64,000 nt of DNA, taken from positions 124,001 to 188,000 of the forward strand of contig NZ_FOVD01000004.1 in assembly GCF_900115055.1 (NCBI RefSeq). The letters are read 5' to 3'. This stretch comes from Chryseobacterium oleae. GTDB lineage: Bacteria; Bacteroidota; Bacteroidia; Flavobacteriales; Weeksellaceae. Made by a program: the position numbers and the translations under genes. Under the pieces are notes generated by a model. The model was not told the DNA's origin and searched no databases. It saw only the letters and a program-made list of their open reading frames with translations. Shown here piece after piece: positions 44,111 through 52,572 of this stretch. Position 1 is the stretch's first letter; the number at the start of each line of letters is the position of its first letter.

Positions 44111-44565
44111 TGAATTTTATTAGAAATACAGTTGCGGTTCTGGTAGGCCTTGGTATAGCGGGGCTTATTATCACTCTTGGTATAAGGGTTTTTCCGCAAT
44201 GGATCACTTTCGAAGCTTTTGCCCCTTTTGAGCACTGGCAGAGATTTCTTTTCAGCATGAAGAACGACAATGCATTTTTCGGTTTTCTGCTGTTTATTTC
44301 CGGCCTGGGATCTACGATTGGAGGAGTGGCTACTGCTCTTATCGTGAAGTACGCTAAGGTGGCTTATGCGATTCTTATCGGCTTCATTATGCTTTTCATT
44401 GCCATGCTGGATGTTATTATATTTCCATATCATCCTACGTTTTATAAGATTTCTATTTTCCTTACGTTTTTCCCGTTTTCGTGGATAGGAGGAAAGATTG
44501 TAGAAGTCATTTATGAGCGGAACAAAAAGAAAAGGATTGCTGAGAAAATGAACAAAACCAAATAA
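44110..44565 (+). CDS. Four-segment membrane protein of unknown function
   Basis: 151 residues. Hydrophobic segments at about 5-25, 55-75, 80-110 and 115-132 (VLVGLGIAGLIITLGIRVF, FLLFISGLGSTIGGVATALI, LIGFIMLFIAMLDVI). The C-terminus is Lys/Arg-rich (ERNKKKRIAEKMNK), probably cytoplasmic. No family recognised. It is translationally coupled to ridA by one base of overlap and closed by the terminator at 44571. Confidence 0.65.
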   Translation: MNFIRNTVAVLVGLGIAGLIITLGIRVFPQWITFEAFAPFEHWQRFLFSMKNDNAFFGFLLFISGLGSTIGGVATALIVKYAKVAYAILIGFIMLFIAMLDVIIFPYHPTFYKISIFLTFFPFSWIGGKIVEVIYERNKKKRIAEKMNKTK

Positions 44566-44570
44566 AAAAA

Positions 44571-44597
44571 ACGCTGCAGATTCTGCAGCGTTTTTTG
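44571..44597. terminator. Terminator between the ridA unit and degP
   Basis: ACGCTGCAG (44571-44579), loop ATT, CTGCAGCGT (44583-44591), then TTTTTT, with a run of A on the other side. It can end transcripts from both directions. Confidence 0.9.
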
Positions 44598-44627
44598 TTG
44601 ATATGAAAAGACTGTTGTCTTTATGTA

Positions 44628-46154
44628 TTAAGGCATTCTGAACCCTTTGGTATAGATTCTTCCGTAGTCATCCACAAACTTCACCTGTACATTCCCCTGG
44701 TATTTATCCAGTACCTTTTCTACATCTTTCTGTGAATTTACCGGCTTGCCATTGATCTCGATAATGATATAGTTATCTACGATTCCGATCTTAGCCATTT
44801 CGCTTCCTTCGCTTACGTTTTTAGCAACTACACCGCTGTTCAGTCCGTATTCTGTTTTGAATTTTTCAGTAAGCGGATCAAAGTCGGCTCCTATTTTTTC
44901 AGAGACGCTCAGGTCAGCTTTTGTTCTGGTCGTAGTTCCTCCCTTCTGGTCTTTAAGCGTTACCGTAGTTGTACTTTCTTTACCGTTTCTTGAGTAAGTT
45001 ACCTGAACTTTATCACCCGGACGTTTGCTTCCGATAGACATGGAAAGATCCGCAAAATCTGTAATGTCATAGGTGTCAATTTTAGTGATGATATCTCCTT
45101 TTTTCAATCCTGCATCTTCAGCACCACTGTTGTCTCCAAATCCTGTTACATAAACTCCTGAACCTACTTTAAGAGTGGTTTTATACTGCTTGTTGTAAGC
45201 CGTTACCTGCTGATCGCTGGAAAGGTCTAATGACGAAACGCCCAAGAATCCTCTCTGTACGATTCCGAATTTCTTGATATCCTCAACAATTTTTCTTGCT
45301 AAGTTAGCCGGAACTGCAAATCCGTATCCCTGATAGTATCCAGTAGTAGACTGGATCGCAGAGTTGATCCCGATAAGATCACCATTAACGTTTACCAGTG
45401 CTCCTCCTGAGTTACCCGGGTTAATCGCGGCATCGGTCTGGATAAAGCTTTCAATTGGGTTGGTAGCCTTCCCCTGACCTCCTAAGATCCCGATTCCTCT
45501 TCCTTTAGCAGAAACAATACCTGCTGTTACTGTAGAGTTTAATCCAAGCGGGTTTCCTACAGCAAGTACCCATTGTCCAACTTCAATATTGTCTGAATTG
45601 GCGAAATTTAAATAAGGAAGTCCTTTTTCTTCGATCTTAAGTAAGGAAATATCTGTATTCGGGTCAGTACCTACAAGCGTTGCGATATAAGATTTTTTGT
45701 TGCTCAAAACAACTTCCAGTTTATTCGCTCCTGCCACCACGTGGTTGTTCGAAATGATATATCCGTCCGGTGAAATGATCACCCCGGATCCCATTCCTGA
45801 GGGCATATTGTCCGGTGCCTGCTGCTTCTGTCTCTGCTGTCCTCTTCCTCCAAAAGGATCTCCGAAGAAGAAATCAAACAAATCCTGTTCTGAAGCTCTG
45901 CTTGTAGATCTGCTTTGATAATTTTTAATAGTAACCACTGCCGGAACGGTCGTTTTTGATGCCTTTACGAAATCATCGCCCACAGTTGCTGTATTCATTC
46001 CTACGAATGAGGCGTTAGGTGCCGCAGCGGTGAAGTAAGATTGGTCAGCATTATTGTTATGCTTACCGAAATATTGTAATGTCCCAACGGTAGTAGCTCC
46101 TGAGACAACGCCCACTACTGCAAATGGTAATAGTTTTTTTAAAGTACTCTTCAT
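44628..46154 (-). CDS. HtrA/DegP-family periplasmic serine protease
   Basis: 508 residues. An N-terminal anchor/signal (about 1-28) is followed by a trypsin-like domain with His (ISNNHVVAG), Asp (DPNTDISLLKI) and Ser (NPGNSGGALVN), then two PDZ domains (about 320-400 and 415-505). A Gln/Arg-rich loop (GDPFGGRGQQRQKQQAP) lies between strands. It degrades misfolded envelope proteins and may act as a chaperone under stress. Its upstream spacer (46155-46546) carries several ATGTCAT motifs. Confidence 0.95.
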   Translation of the reverse strand: MKSTLKKLLPFAVVGVVSGATTVGTLQYFGKHNNNADQSYFTAAAPNASFVGMNTATVGDDFVKASKTTVPAVVTIKNYQSRSTSRASEQDLFDFFFGDPFGGRGQQRQKQQAPDNMPSGMGSGVIISPDGYIISNNHVVAGANKLEVVLSNKKSYIATLVGTDPNTDISLLKIEEKGLPYLNFANSDNIEVGQWVLAVGNPLGLNSTVTAGIVSAKGRGIGILGGQGKATNPIESFIQTDAAINPGNSGGALVNVNGDLIGINSAIQSTTGYYQGYGFAVPANLARKIVEDIKKFGIVQRGFLGVSSLDLSSDQQVTAYNKQYKTTLKVGSGVYVTGFGDNSGAEDAGLKKGDIITKIDTYDITDFADLSMSIGSKRPGDKVQVTYSRNGKESTTTVTLKDQKGGTTTRTKADLSVSEKIGADFDPLTEKFKTEYGLNSGVVAKNVSEGSEMAKIGIVDNYIIIEINGKPVNSQKDVEKVLDKYQGNVQVKFVDDYGRIYTKGFRMP

Positions 46155-46272
46155 TGTATATCTTTCTTTTTTTATTTATTGATTTTTTTTGTTTTATCGT
46201 AAACAAATTTAATGTTAAATAAGTAAGCAATTAGCATGCTATGTTTCAATTTTAACTAAAATTTAACGGCTA

Positions 46273-46479
46273 TTATGTCATTTTATGCATTATGTCATAA
46301 TTAGGTCCCGTGTATTAACAAAACTTAAAAAAATATTAAAGGAAAAATGTGACATTTTGTAAACCTGAGAACAGTAAAAATGTCATGATTAAGATACGAC
46401 AATTTATCTGAATGTCCTTCATTCATTATGATCTGACGGCTTATTGCTTTGTGGCCATTATCTATGACTGATGTCATAG
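46273..46479. promoter_or_regulatory. ATGTCAT motif cluster in the degP/trhO spacer
   Basis: ATGTCAT occurs at 46275-46281, 46292-46298, 46380-46386 and 46471-46477, with a near match GTGACAT at 46349-46355. The last copy is half of CTATGAC-TGAT-GTCATAG (46462-46479). This is more than expected for a 7-base word in 207 bases and suggests binding sites for an unknown regulator of degP, of trhO, or of both. A TATATTTG promoter element (46505-46512) serves trhO. Confidence 0.4.
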
Positions 46480-46546
46480 CGGGATGATTCAATTGAAAAA
46501 TCATTATATTTGCAAAAATATTTTTCTCACTTAAAACGTTTATAGC

Positions 46547-47917
46547 ATGCAACTGTATAACACCTTAAGCGCAGAAGAAAGAGCTCAACTTATTGATGAA
46601 GCTGGTAAGGAACGCCTTACATTGTCTTTCTATGCGTATGCCAAAATTGAAGATCCCAAAAAATTTCGCGACGAATTATTTATAGCCTGGAACGCCCTTG
46701 ATGCACTTGGCCGTATCTACGTGGCACATGAAGGAATTAATGCTCAGATGAGTGTTCCTGCGGATCAGTTTGAGGCTTTTCGCGATACATTGGAGGTTTA
46801 CGACTTTATGAAAGGCATCCGTTTGAATGTAGCGGTGGATCAGGATGATTATTCTTTTTTAAAGCTGACCATCAAAGTCAGACATAAAATAGTAGCTGAC
46901 GGTTTGAATGACGATTCTTTTGATGTAACCAATAAAGGAATTCACTTAAAGGCGCAGGAATTTAATAATCTGCTTGAAGATCCCAATACGATTGTGGTGG
47001 ATTTCAGAAATCACTACGAGAGTGAAGTAGGACATTTCGAAGGGGCTATCACTCCTGATGTGGAAAACTTCAGAGAAAGTTTACCCATTATCAACGATCA
47101 GCTGCAGGATTTTAAAGAAGATAAAAATCTATTGATGTACTGTACAGGCGGAATTCGTTGTGAGAAAGCCAGTGCTTATTTCAAACATCAGGGCTTCAAA
47201 AACGTTTACCAACTGGAAGGCGGAATTATTGAATATACCCGTCAGATCAAAGAAGAAGGGATAGAAAGTAAATTTATCGGGAAGAACTTTGTGTTTGACC
47301 ATAGATTAGGAGAGCGAATCACAGAAGATATTATTGCACAGTGTCACCAATGTGGCAAGCCTTGTGATAACCATACCAACTGTTCCAATGATGCCTGTCA
47401 TTTATTGTTTATTCAGTGTGATGAGTGTAAAGAGACCATGGAAAACTGTTGTTCTACAGAATGTCAGGACATCATCCACTTACCTTTGGCTGAACAGTTA
47501 GAATTAAGAAAAGGATTACAGGTAGGAAATAAGGTTTTCAGAAAAGGAAAATCCGATGCTTTGAAATTTAAAAATTCAGGAGATTTACCTCATAAACCTT
47601 TAGCGAAAGCTGAAACAAAAAATATCCGCCAGAAAATAGCCATCAAGAAAGTTTTGGTTGGAAAGGCAGAACATTATTATACAAAATCGAGAATCGGACA
47701 GTTTTTAATGGAGAACAAAGATCTTTCAATTGGGGATAAAGTTTTGATTTCAGGACCTACAACCGGTGAGCAGGAACTTACCATTACCGAAATTTATGCA
47801 AATGGAGGACCTTGTGAAACGGCACAAAAAGGTGATCAGATTACTTTTGAAATTCCGTTCAAAGTTCGTTTGTCAGATAAATTATATAAAATTATACAGC
47901 CTGCTGAAAATGCATAG
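46547..47917 (+). CDS. trhO: tRNA uridine(34) hydroxylase TrhO-like, with extra C-terminal domain
   Basis: 456 residues; usual TrhO is about 320-350. Residues 1-95 are the N-terminal ferredoxin-like part, and about 125-235 are rhodanese-type with the catalytic C199 in MYCTGGIRC (also C205). A Cys-rich zinc-like part follows (CHQCGKPCDNHTNC ... CCSTEC), as in the family. The extra C-terminal 90 residues (KVLISGPTTGEQELTITEIY) look like a small beta-barrel. TrhO makes 5-hydroxyuridine at tRNA position 34 using oxygen. The C-terminal barrel resembles that of U32 peptidase-like proteins, which is inference. Confidence 0.88.
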   Translation: MQLYNTLSAEERAQLIDEAGKERLTLSFYAYAKIEDPKKFRDELFIAWNALDALGRIYVAHEGINAQMSVPADQFEAFRDTLEVYDFMKGIRLNVAVDQDDYSFLKLTIKVRHKIVADGLNDDSFDVTNKGIHLKAQEFNNLLEDPNTIVVDFRNHYESEVGHFEGAITPDVENFRESLPIINDQLQDFKEDKNLLMYCTGGIRCEKASAYFKHQGFKNVYQLEGGIIEYTRQIKEEGIESKFIGKNFVFDHRLGERITEDIIAQCHQCGKPCDNHTNCSNDACHLLFIQCDECKETMENCCSTECQDIIHLPLAEQLELRKGLQVGNKVFRKGKSDALKFKNSGDLPHKPLAKAETKNIRQKIAIKKVLVGKAEHYYTKSRIGQFLMENKDLSIGDKVLISGPTTGEQELTITEIYANGGPCETAQKGDQITFEIPFKVRLSDKLYKIIQPAENA

Positions 47918-47965
47918 CAGAATAGCAAATCTGTACTAATTGATTTCAATAAAAATAATTGAGTC

Positions 47966-48541
47966 ATGCTAAAAGCTGAGCTTAGAAAAAAATACATGCA
48001 GAAAAGAAGAGCCTTGTCAGTTGATGAGGCTTTCCTGTTATCTCAGAAAATATTAAACCATTTTCTCGATTATTTCAAGCCCGAAAAAGGGCAGAAGGTG
48101 CATGTATTTATACCCATCAAAAAGTTCAATGAAGTTGATACACGAATCTTTATTGATGCTTTTTTAGAGAAGGGTATCCGTGTTTTCGTGCCTAAAGTGG
48201 TTGCAGATGATCTGATCTCGGTGGAGATTACTGAAAATACCGTATTTGAAACCAGCAGCTGGGGGATTTCCGAACCTGTTTCCAATGAAGATTCCGGAGA
48301 ACTTCATTTTGATTTTGTGATCACACCTTTACTCTATTGTGACCATAAAGGAAATAGAGTAGGCTACGGAAAGGGCTTTTACGATGGTTTTTTCCAAAGT
48401 ATTTCTGCCGCATCCAAAAAGATCGGTGCTAATTATTTTAATCCGGACGAATCTATTGACGATGTCTGGGAAAATGATATTCCTGTAGACTATTTGGTAA
48501 CGCCTACCGAAGTGCTGTCCTTCTTCAGCGGAGTTGAGTAG
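47966..48541 (+). CDS. 5-formyltetrahydrofolate cyclo-ligase
   Basis: 191 residues. The N-terminal LRKKYMQKRRALS, VHVFIPIKKFNEVDT in the middle and RVGYGKGFYDGFF at the end match the family, which uses ATP to turn 5-formyl-THF to 5,10-methenyl-THF. Basic residues for phosphate binding are at the start and in the GYGKGFYD loop. The last 52 bases overlap the 3' end of the lipoprotein gene on the other strand. Length normal. Confidence 0.93.
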   Translation: MLKAELRKKYMQKRRALSVDEAFLLSQKILNHFLDYFKPEKGQKVHVFIPIKKFNEVDTRIFIDAFLEKGIRVFVPKVVADDLISVEITENTVFETSSWGISEPVSNEDSGELHFDFVITPLLYCDHKGNRVGYGKGFYDGFFQSISAASKKIGANYFNPDESIDDVWENDIPVDYLVTPTEVLSFFSGVE

Positions 48542-49071
48542 AAATCCAGGAAGTAAAATTTAAATTCTTTTTTAATCATCGGGGTTGAAAGCAAAATGTA
48601 TTGGGCGTTCTTTTCAAAAGTTCCCAGAGATTTATTTTTTGCATCAAAATATTCCAGATTGAATTTAGCATAATCCAGTGTGTCCTTTTTATAGAATTCT
48701 TTGTACACATTCAGGCTGTTTACCTTTACAGATTTTACCTTCAGACTGTCAAGTTCCCTTAAAAGTTTTTTAAACGTCACAGAATCCGGTTTGTGGAAAT
48801 AGCTTTCCATCTGTGAATAAATTACGGTATCTATCTCTGTATTTCTGTTACCGGACAAATATAAAGTAGAAAGGTCAAGAAGTTCCTGTACTTTCTGCTT
48901 CGTAATGGAATTGATGGCCTGCATGCTGTCCATCTGTACTGCTGGATAGCTTTTTATATTGGTGCTGTTTCTCAGTTTATCCAGATCGCTTACTTCCGTC
49001 TTTTTATTATTGCAGGAAACAAATGCTATAAAAAGTACTGCGAAAATTAAAAACTTATTTATTCTCTTCAT
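48490..49071 (-). CDS. Putative lipoprotein, overlaps two genes
   Basis: 193 residues from the ATG at 49071 (MKRINKFLIFAVLFIAFVSC); an earlier ATG adds 4 residues. The lipobox Cys is residue 20. The rest is charged and probably helical (LNSLNVYKEFYKKD-like, KKLLRELDSLKVKSVKV). No family recognised. It begins 17 bases inside the 3' end of the gene at 49055 and ends convergently with a 52-base overlap with the cyclo-ligase. Its operon partner is the membrane protein upstream. Confidence 0.7.
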   Translation of the reverse strand: MKRINKFLIFAVLFIAFVSCNNKKTEVSDLDKLRNSTNIKSYPAVQMDSMQAINSITKQKVQELLDLSTLYLSGNRNTEIDTVIYSQMESYFHKPDSVTFKKLLRELDSLKVKSVKVNSLNVYKEFYKKDTLDYAKFNLEYFDAKNKSLGTFEKNAQYILLSTPMIKKEFKFYFLDFYSTPLKKDSTSVGVTK

Positions 49072-50236
49072 CTGTGGATGCAATTTTAAATTTAATAGAT
49101 ACTATTTTTCCTTTACTGTCTTTTTTCATCTCTATGACATTAAGGTTTTTCAGAGAGGTAGTAGGGGTGGTTACCAGGGTAATGTATCTCTGTTTATCAA
49201 GTCTTTCTATACCGTAGGTTTTGTTGTCGTACACCTGGTAAATAACAGCACTGTTACTGATCAGGTTTTCCAGCTGGTTTCTTTTCTGTTTGATCAATGC
49301 CACCTGCTCTTCCGGGTTTCCACCTTTTACATCCTTAATGGAGAAATAATAGGCTGCCATCTTATAATCATCAGGTTTCAGCTCGATCATTTCCTCTTCA
49401 GGAGCATTTTCAAGATTTCGGTTGACTTCCAGGTACTCGTAGAACGGAGCACTGATCTGCATTTTGATATTTTTATCCTTGGTAGAGTAATAAAAACATT
49501 CTCCGGGTTTGATTTTATAGAATAGTGGAGACTCATTTTCTTTGATCACTCTTATTTCAAGGGTATTGATAACAGAAACCCCACGGTCTTTGTCCGTAAA
49601 ACAATATTTATAAGTTTTTGAAAATAGAGTGTCTTTGAAACCAAGAATTCCGGTAATGGTAATTAAAATAGAAGTAACAATAGCCCAGGCGTTCTTTTTA
49701 AAGAAATTTTTTCTCGTTACGGGAGGTTGTATTTCTGCCTGAGAAGCATGGGTTGTGTTTTGTGTATTTAATTGATTATCAGTATTTGATTTTTGTAAAT
49801 CGGTGTTTTGTTGGGGCTGAAATTCGATTTTTTTGGTTGAAATTTCAGTTTTTGGAATTTCCGGGGCTTCGGAAACTGTTTTTTCCAATTCTGCGATTTC
49901 TTCCTCCTCAAGATCTTCATTTTCCAGCAGCAATTCTCCTGCAAAAAGATGTTGCTTTTTAAAGTCATACCATGACTCGTATCCTGCATAAATACTCAAT
50001 AAATTGAGCATGTCGATTCTTGGTAATTTGGTTACCGGTGAAGTTTTGAAATAGGTGTAAAATGACTTTTCACTGATGTTGCCTTTGGCTTTTTTGCGTA
50101 GGTCTTCCTGGAAATATATAATATCTATCCCCTTCCATTTTGAAATATCATCATGGGAAGGGGTGGATCTTTTTAAATATTCGGTCTGAACGTCTTTTTT
50201 GAGCTGTTCAAAATGCAATAGATCTAAATCTGTCAA
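49055..50236 (-). CDS. Single-pass membrane protein of unknown function
   Basis: 393 residues. Residues about 1-90 are polar, with a helical region and FYTYFKTSPVTKLPRIDML that looks like a helix-turn-helix or transcription-factor-like part. Residues about 105-175 are Glu-, Pro- and Gln-rich. A single membrane segment (WAIVTSILITITGILGF) is at about 187-203. The outer domain (about 205-393) is beta-rich. This layout suggests transduction of an envelope signal to a cytoplasmic part, which is inference. It is followed by the lipoprotein at 48490-49071, 17 bases overlapping. Confidence 0.65.
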   Translation of the reverse strand: MTDLDLLHFEQLKKDVQTEYLKRSTPSHDDISKWKGIDIIYFQEDLRKKAKGNISEKSFYTYFKTSPVTKLPRIDMLNLLSIYAGYESWYDFKKQHLFAGELLLENEDLEEEEIAELEKTVSEAPEIPKTEISTKKIEFQPQQNTDLQKSNTDNQLNTQNTTHASQAEIQPPVTRKNFFKKNAWAIVTSILITITGILGFKDTLFSKTYKYCFTDKDRGVSVINTLEIRVIKENESPLFYKIKPGECFYYSTKDKNIKMQISAPFYEYLEVNRNLENAPEEEMIELKPDDYKMAAYYFSIKDVKGGNPEEQVALIKQKRNQLENLISNSAVIYQVYDNKTYGIERLDKQRYITLVTTPTTSLKNLNVIEMKKDSKGKIVSIKFKIASTDEENK

Positions 50237-50277
50237 TTTTTATAAAATAATTAAATTGTTGATTATCAGCTTTATTT

Positions 50278-50300
50278 ATTTGTAAAACTATTTTACAAAT
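50278..50300. promoter_or_regulatory. Long palindrome in a divergent promoter region
   Basis: ATTTGTAAAA-CTA-TTTTACAAAT, two perfect 10-base arms. It lies between the divergent genes 49055-50236 and 50419-50760, 42 bases and 119 bases from their starts. A TACCTTTG element (50342-50349) lies downstream for the + strand gene. It is a likely operator site for one or both genes; the regulator is unknown. Confidence 0.5.
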
Positions 50301-50418
50301 GTATTACAATTATTTTTCATAAACAACTTTCTTATCTGGTCTACCTTTGTCTTGTTCAAATAACAGAACAGAAGAAAATTTATAAAAACAATATTAACAA
50401 AATTAAATTTAATTTATT

Positions 50419-50760
50419 ATGAAAAAGTCATTATTCGTAGCTGCTATCGCTGCAATCTCTCTAGTTGCTTGTAAAAAAACTGAAGCTACTTCTACTGAAG
50501 GAGCAACTGATTCTGCTGCTGCTAACGTAGCTGATTCTGCTGCTGTAGTTTCTGATTCTGCTGCTAAAGTAATCGATTCTGCTGCTACTACTGCTGTTAA
50601 CGCAACTAAAGACGCTGCTGCTGCAACTACTGCTGCTGGTGCTGATGCTGCTAAAGCTACAACTGAAGCTGCTGCTGACGCTGCTAAAGGTGCTGCTGAT
50701 GCTGCTAAAGGAGCTGCTAAAGATGCTGCTAAAGAAGTTAAAGACGCTGCTAAGAAATAA
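50419..50760 (+). CDS. Alanine-rich repetitive lipoprotein
   Basis: 113 residues. The signal peptide ends ISLVAC (lipobox, Cys 18). The mature part is about half Ala with Lys, Asp and Thr in a repeating pattern (DSAAKVIDSAAT, DAAKGAADAAKGAAKDAAKE), which forms a long amphipathic helix, somewhat like LEA-type proteins. Nearly all Ala codons are GCT, which suggests high expression. The promoter element TACCTTTG (50342-50349) and a palindrome are upstream, and a terminator follows. The role could be structural or stress-related and is inferred only from composition. Confidence 0.8.
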   Translation: MKKSLFVAAIAAISLVACKKTEATSTEGATDSAAANVADSAAVVSDSAAKVIDSAATTAVNATKDAAAATTAAGADAAKATTEAAADAAKGAADAAKGAAKDAAKEVKDAAKK

Positions 50761-50786
50761 TTCTAGCTTAAGCTTAACAATAAAAG

Positions 50787-50817
50787 AACCGTTTCACCTG
50801 GTGAGACGGTTTTTTTA
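50787..50817 (+). terminator. Terminator after the Ala-rich lipoprotein
   Basis: AACCGTTTCAC (50787-50797), loop CTG, then GTGAGACGGTT (50801-50811) with one G-T pair, and TTTTTT after. It lies 27 bases after the stop. Confidence 0.9.
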
Positions 50818-50901
50818 TGCTTTATCGTGAAGAAGATTCAAAAGATCAATGACTTTCAGAATCTTCCCCCTTCGAACATCCGGATTTCTTTCCCTTACAA
50901 C

Positions 50902-51669
50902 CTATCCTTTCTTCTGCTTCAATGATTCATAACATGTAATAGCCACTGCATTACTTAAGTTCAGTGAATCTATACTTCCTGTCATGGGTATCAAGGTGTT
51001 TTTTCCTTTTCCAACCCAGAAATCACTTAAACCGGAATGCTCGGTTCCGAATAATACCGCAGAACGCTGCTTAAAATCTCTTTTGTACAGATCTTCCGCA
51101 GTCTCATCCATAAGAGTCGTGTAGATATTGAAATTATTTTTCTGCAGAAATTCAAGGGTTTCTTCATTTTCAGCCTCATACACTTCCATTCCGAACAGAC
51201 ATCCGACACTTGAGCGTATCACATTGGGGTTATAAAAATCGGCTTTTCCGTCTGCAACGATCAGGGCATCTATTCCAAAAGCTTCGCAGCTTCTAAGGAT
51301 TGCCCCTAAATTACCAGGTTTTTCAACGCCTTCTACAATAATGACCGTCGAGTTTTCTTTAGGAACAAACGCAGAAAGCAGATGATCTTTGGTCTTATAA
51401 ATCCCAATGATTCCTTCCGAGCTTCCTCTGTATGCAATTTTTTCGTATACTTTTTCACTTACCTGATGAATTTTGCTATCAGGAAGCTTTCCTTTAAAGA
51501 TGTTTTCACAGATAAAAAACTCTACAGGTTCAAAATCATACTGTAATGCCCTTTCATTTTCCTGCTGCCCTTCTACAACAAAAACCTTTGATTTTTTACG
51601 AAACCTGTTGTCAGCCAGAAGTTTGGTGACATTTTTTATTTTATCGTTTTGAAAACTTTCTATCAACAT
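50902..51669 (-). CDS. SpoU/TrmH-family RNA methyltransferase
   Basis: 255 residues. An N-terminal substrate-binding part (about 1-95) is followed by the knotted SPOUT domain with IIVEGVEKPGNLGAILRSCE, FGTEHSGLS and SLNLSNAVAITCYE, the three motifs of the family. It 2'-O-methylates a ribose in rRNA or tRNA. The exact target cannot be told. It lies 26 bases downstream of the CPBP gene, on the same strand. The length is normal. Confidence 0.93.
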   Translation of the reverse strand: MLIESFQNDKIKNVTKLLADNRFRKKSKVFVVEGQQENERALQYDFEPVEFFICENIFKGKLPDSKIHQVSEKVYEKIAYRGSSEGIIGIYKTKDHLLSAFVPKENSTVIIVEGVEKPGNLGAILRSCEAFGIDALIVADGKADFYNPNVIRSSVGCLFGMEVYEAENEETLEFLQKNNFNIYTTLMDETAEDLYKRDFKQRSAVLFGTEHSGLSDFWVGKGKNTLIPMTGSIDSLNLSNAVAITCYESLKQKKG

Positions 51670-51695
51670 GCTGCAAAATTATGCAAAATTTGTGA

Positions 51696-52481
51696 TTAGG
51701 CTGGTTTAGTTTTCATGAAAAGGAATTTTCCGGTGATCTGAAATGGTATTTTACCTTCATATTTTTTATAGATAATCATGGCTATAATGAGTAGAATGGA
51801 TAAAATCTTAAATGAGTTTCCGAACAGATTTCCTGAAACATTTTCTGAAACATTAAATATTTCCCAATACAGATTCATGAAAATGTGAAGAAATATGGCC
51901 GCCCAGAGATTAAAATCCATCTCAAAATAAACCCATGAGAAAAATACCGATCCGAAAAATGTGATGAGGAATATCTCAATAAGTTCTGTTATGCTGCTTC
52001 CCTGATACAAATGCACCTGCGCAAACAGTAATGATCCGAATAATGCGGATGTAATAAATCCCAACCCGGTAAACCTATACAGGATTCCGATAAGGAATGC
52101 CCTGAAAATGATTTCTTCAAAAAATGCAGATGACAAGGTATTGATGAACAGGGACTGAATGTCTATTCTGTCTGTCAGATTAAAATTGATGAAGTATCCT
52201 ATGAGCATGGGAAGCGTACCTATGAAAGCTAGATAAAAGCCTTTTAACATTGACTTATTAATCGAGAATAGATCCGTGATATTCTTTTTAGGAAATAGAA
52301 TTTTTAAAGTGATAATCAGAGGAATAAGAGTTAGTGAATAGGCTGCGACATGAGCAACTGCCTTGCTTCCTGATAGTTCTCTTACAAAGGACTGAATGGT
52401 CTTAAAATATAAAAGATCAAAGAAATAATACACGGAAAATCCAAGAATAAAAAAGAAGAAGAAAAAAATAATCTTGTTCAT
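51696..52481 (-). CDS. CPBP-family intramembrane protease
   Basis: 261 residues, about seven membrane segments. The family motifs are clear: AFFEEIIFRAFLIG (EExxxR), LLFAQVHLYQG and FLHIFMNLYWE. CPBP proteases cleave membrane-bound or prenylated proteins, and many bacterial members are linked to peptide immunity. The substrate here is unknown. It starts upstream of the SpoU gene with a 26-base gap and is about 90 bases downstream of the LytTR gene. Confidence 0.9.
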   Translation of the reverse strand: MNKIIFFFFFFILGFSVYYFFDLLYFKTIQSFVRELSGSKAVAHVAAYSLTLIPLIITLKILFPKKNITDLFSINKSMLKGFYLAFIGTLPMLIGYFINFNLTDRIDIQSLFINTLSSAFFEEIIFRAFLIGILYRFTGLGFITSALFGSLLFAQVHLYQGSSITELIEIFLITFFGSVFFSWVYFEMDFNLWAAIFLHIFMNLYWEIFNVSENVSGNLFGNSFKILSILLIIAMIIYKKYEGKIPFQITGKFLFMKTKPA

Positions 52482-52572
52482 TGTTTTAAATTTTGAACAA
52501 AATTGCAGTTTGTGATAAGCTTGTCCAAATTTAAGTGATCAATGACAAAGAAAAAGTGACGGATCACAAATA

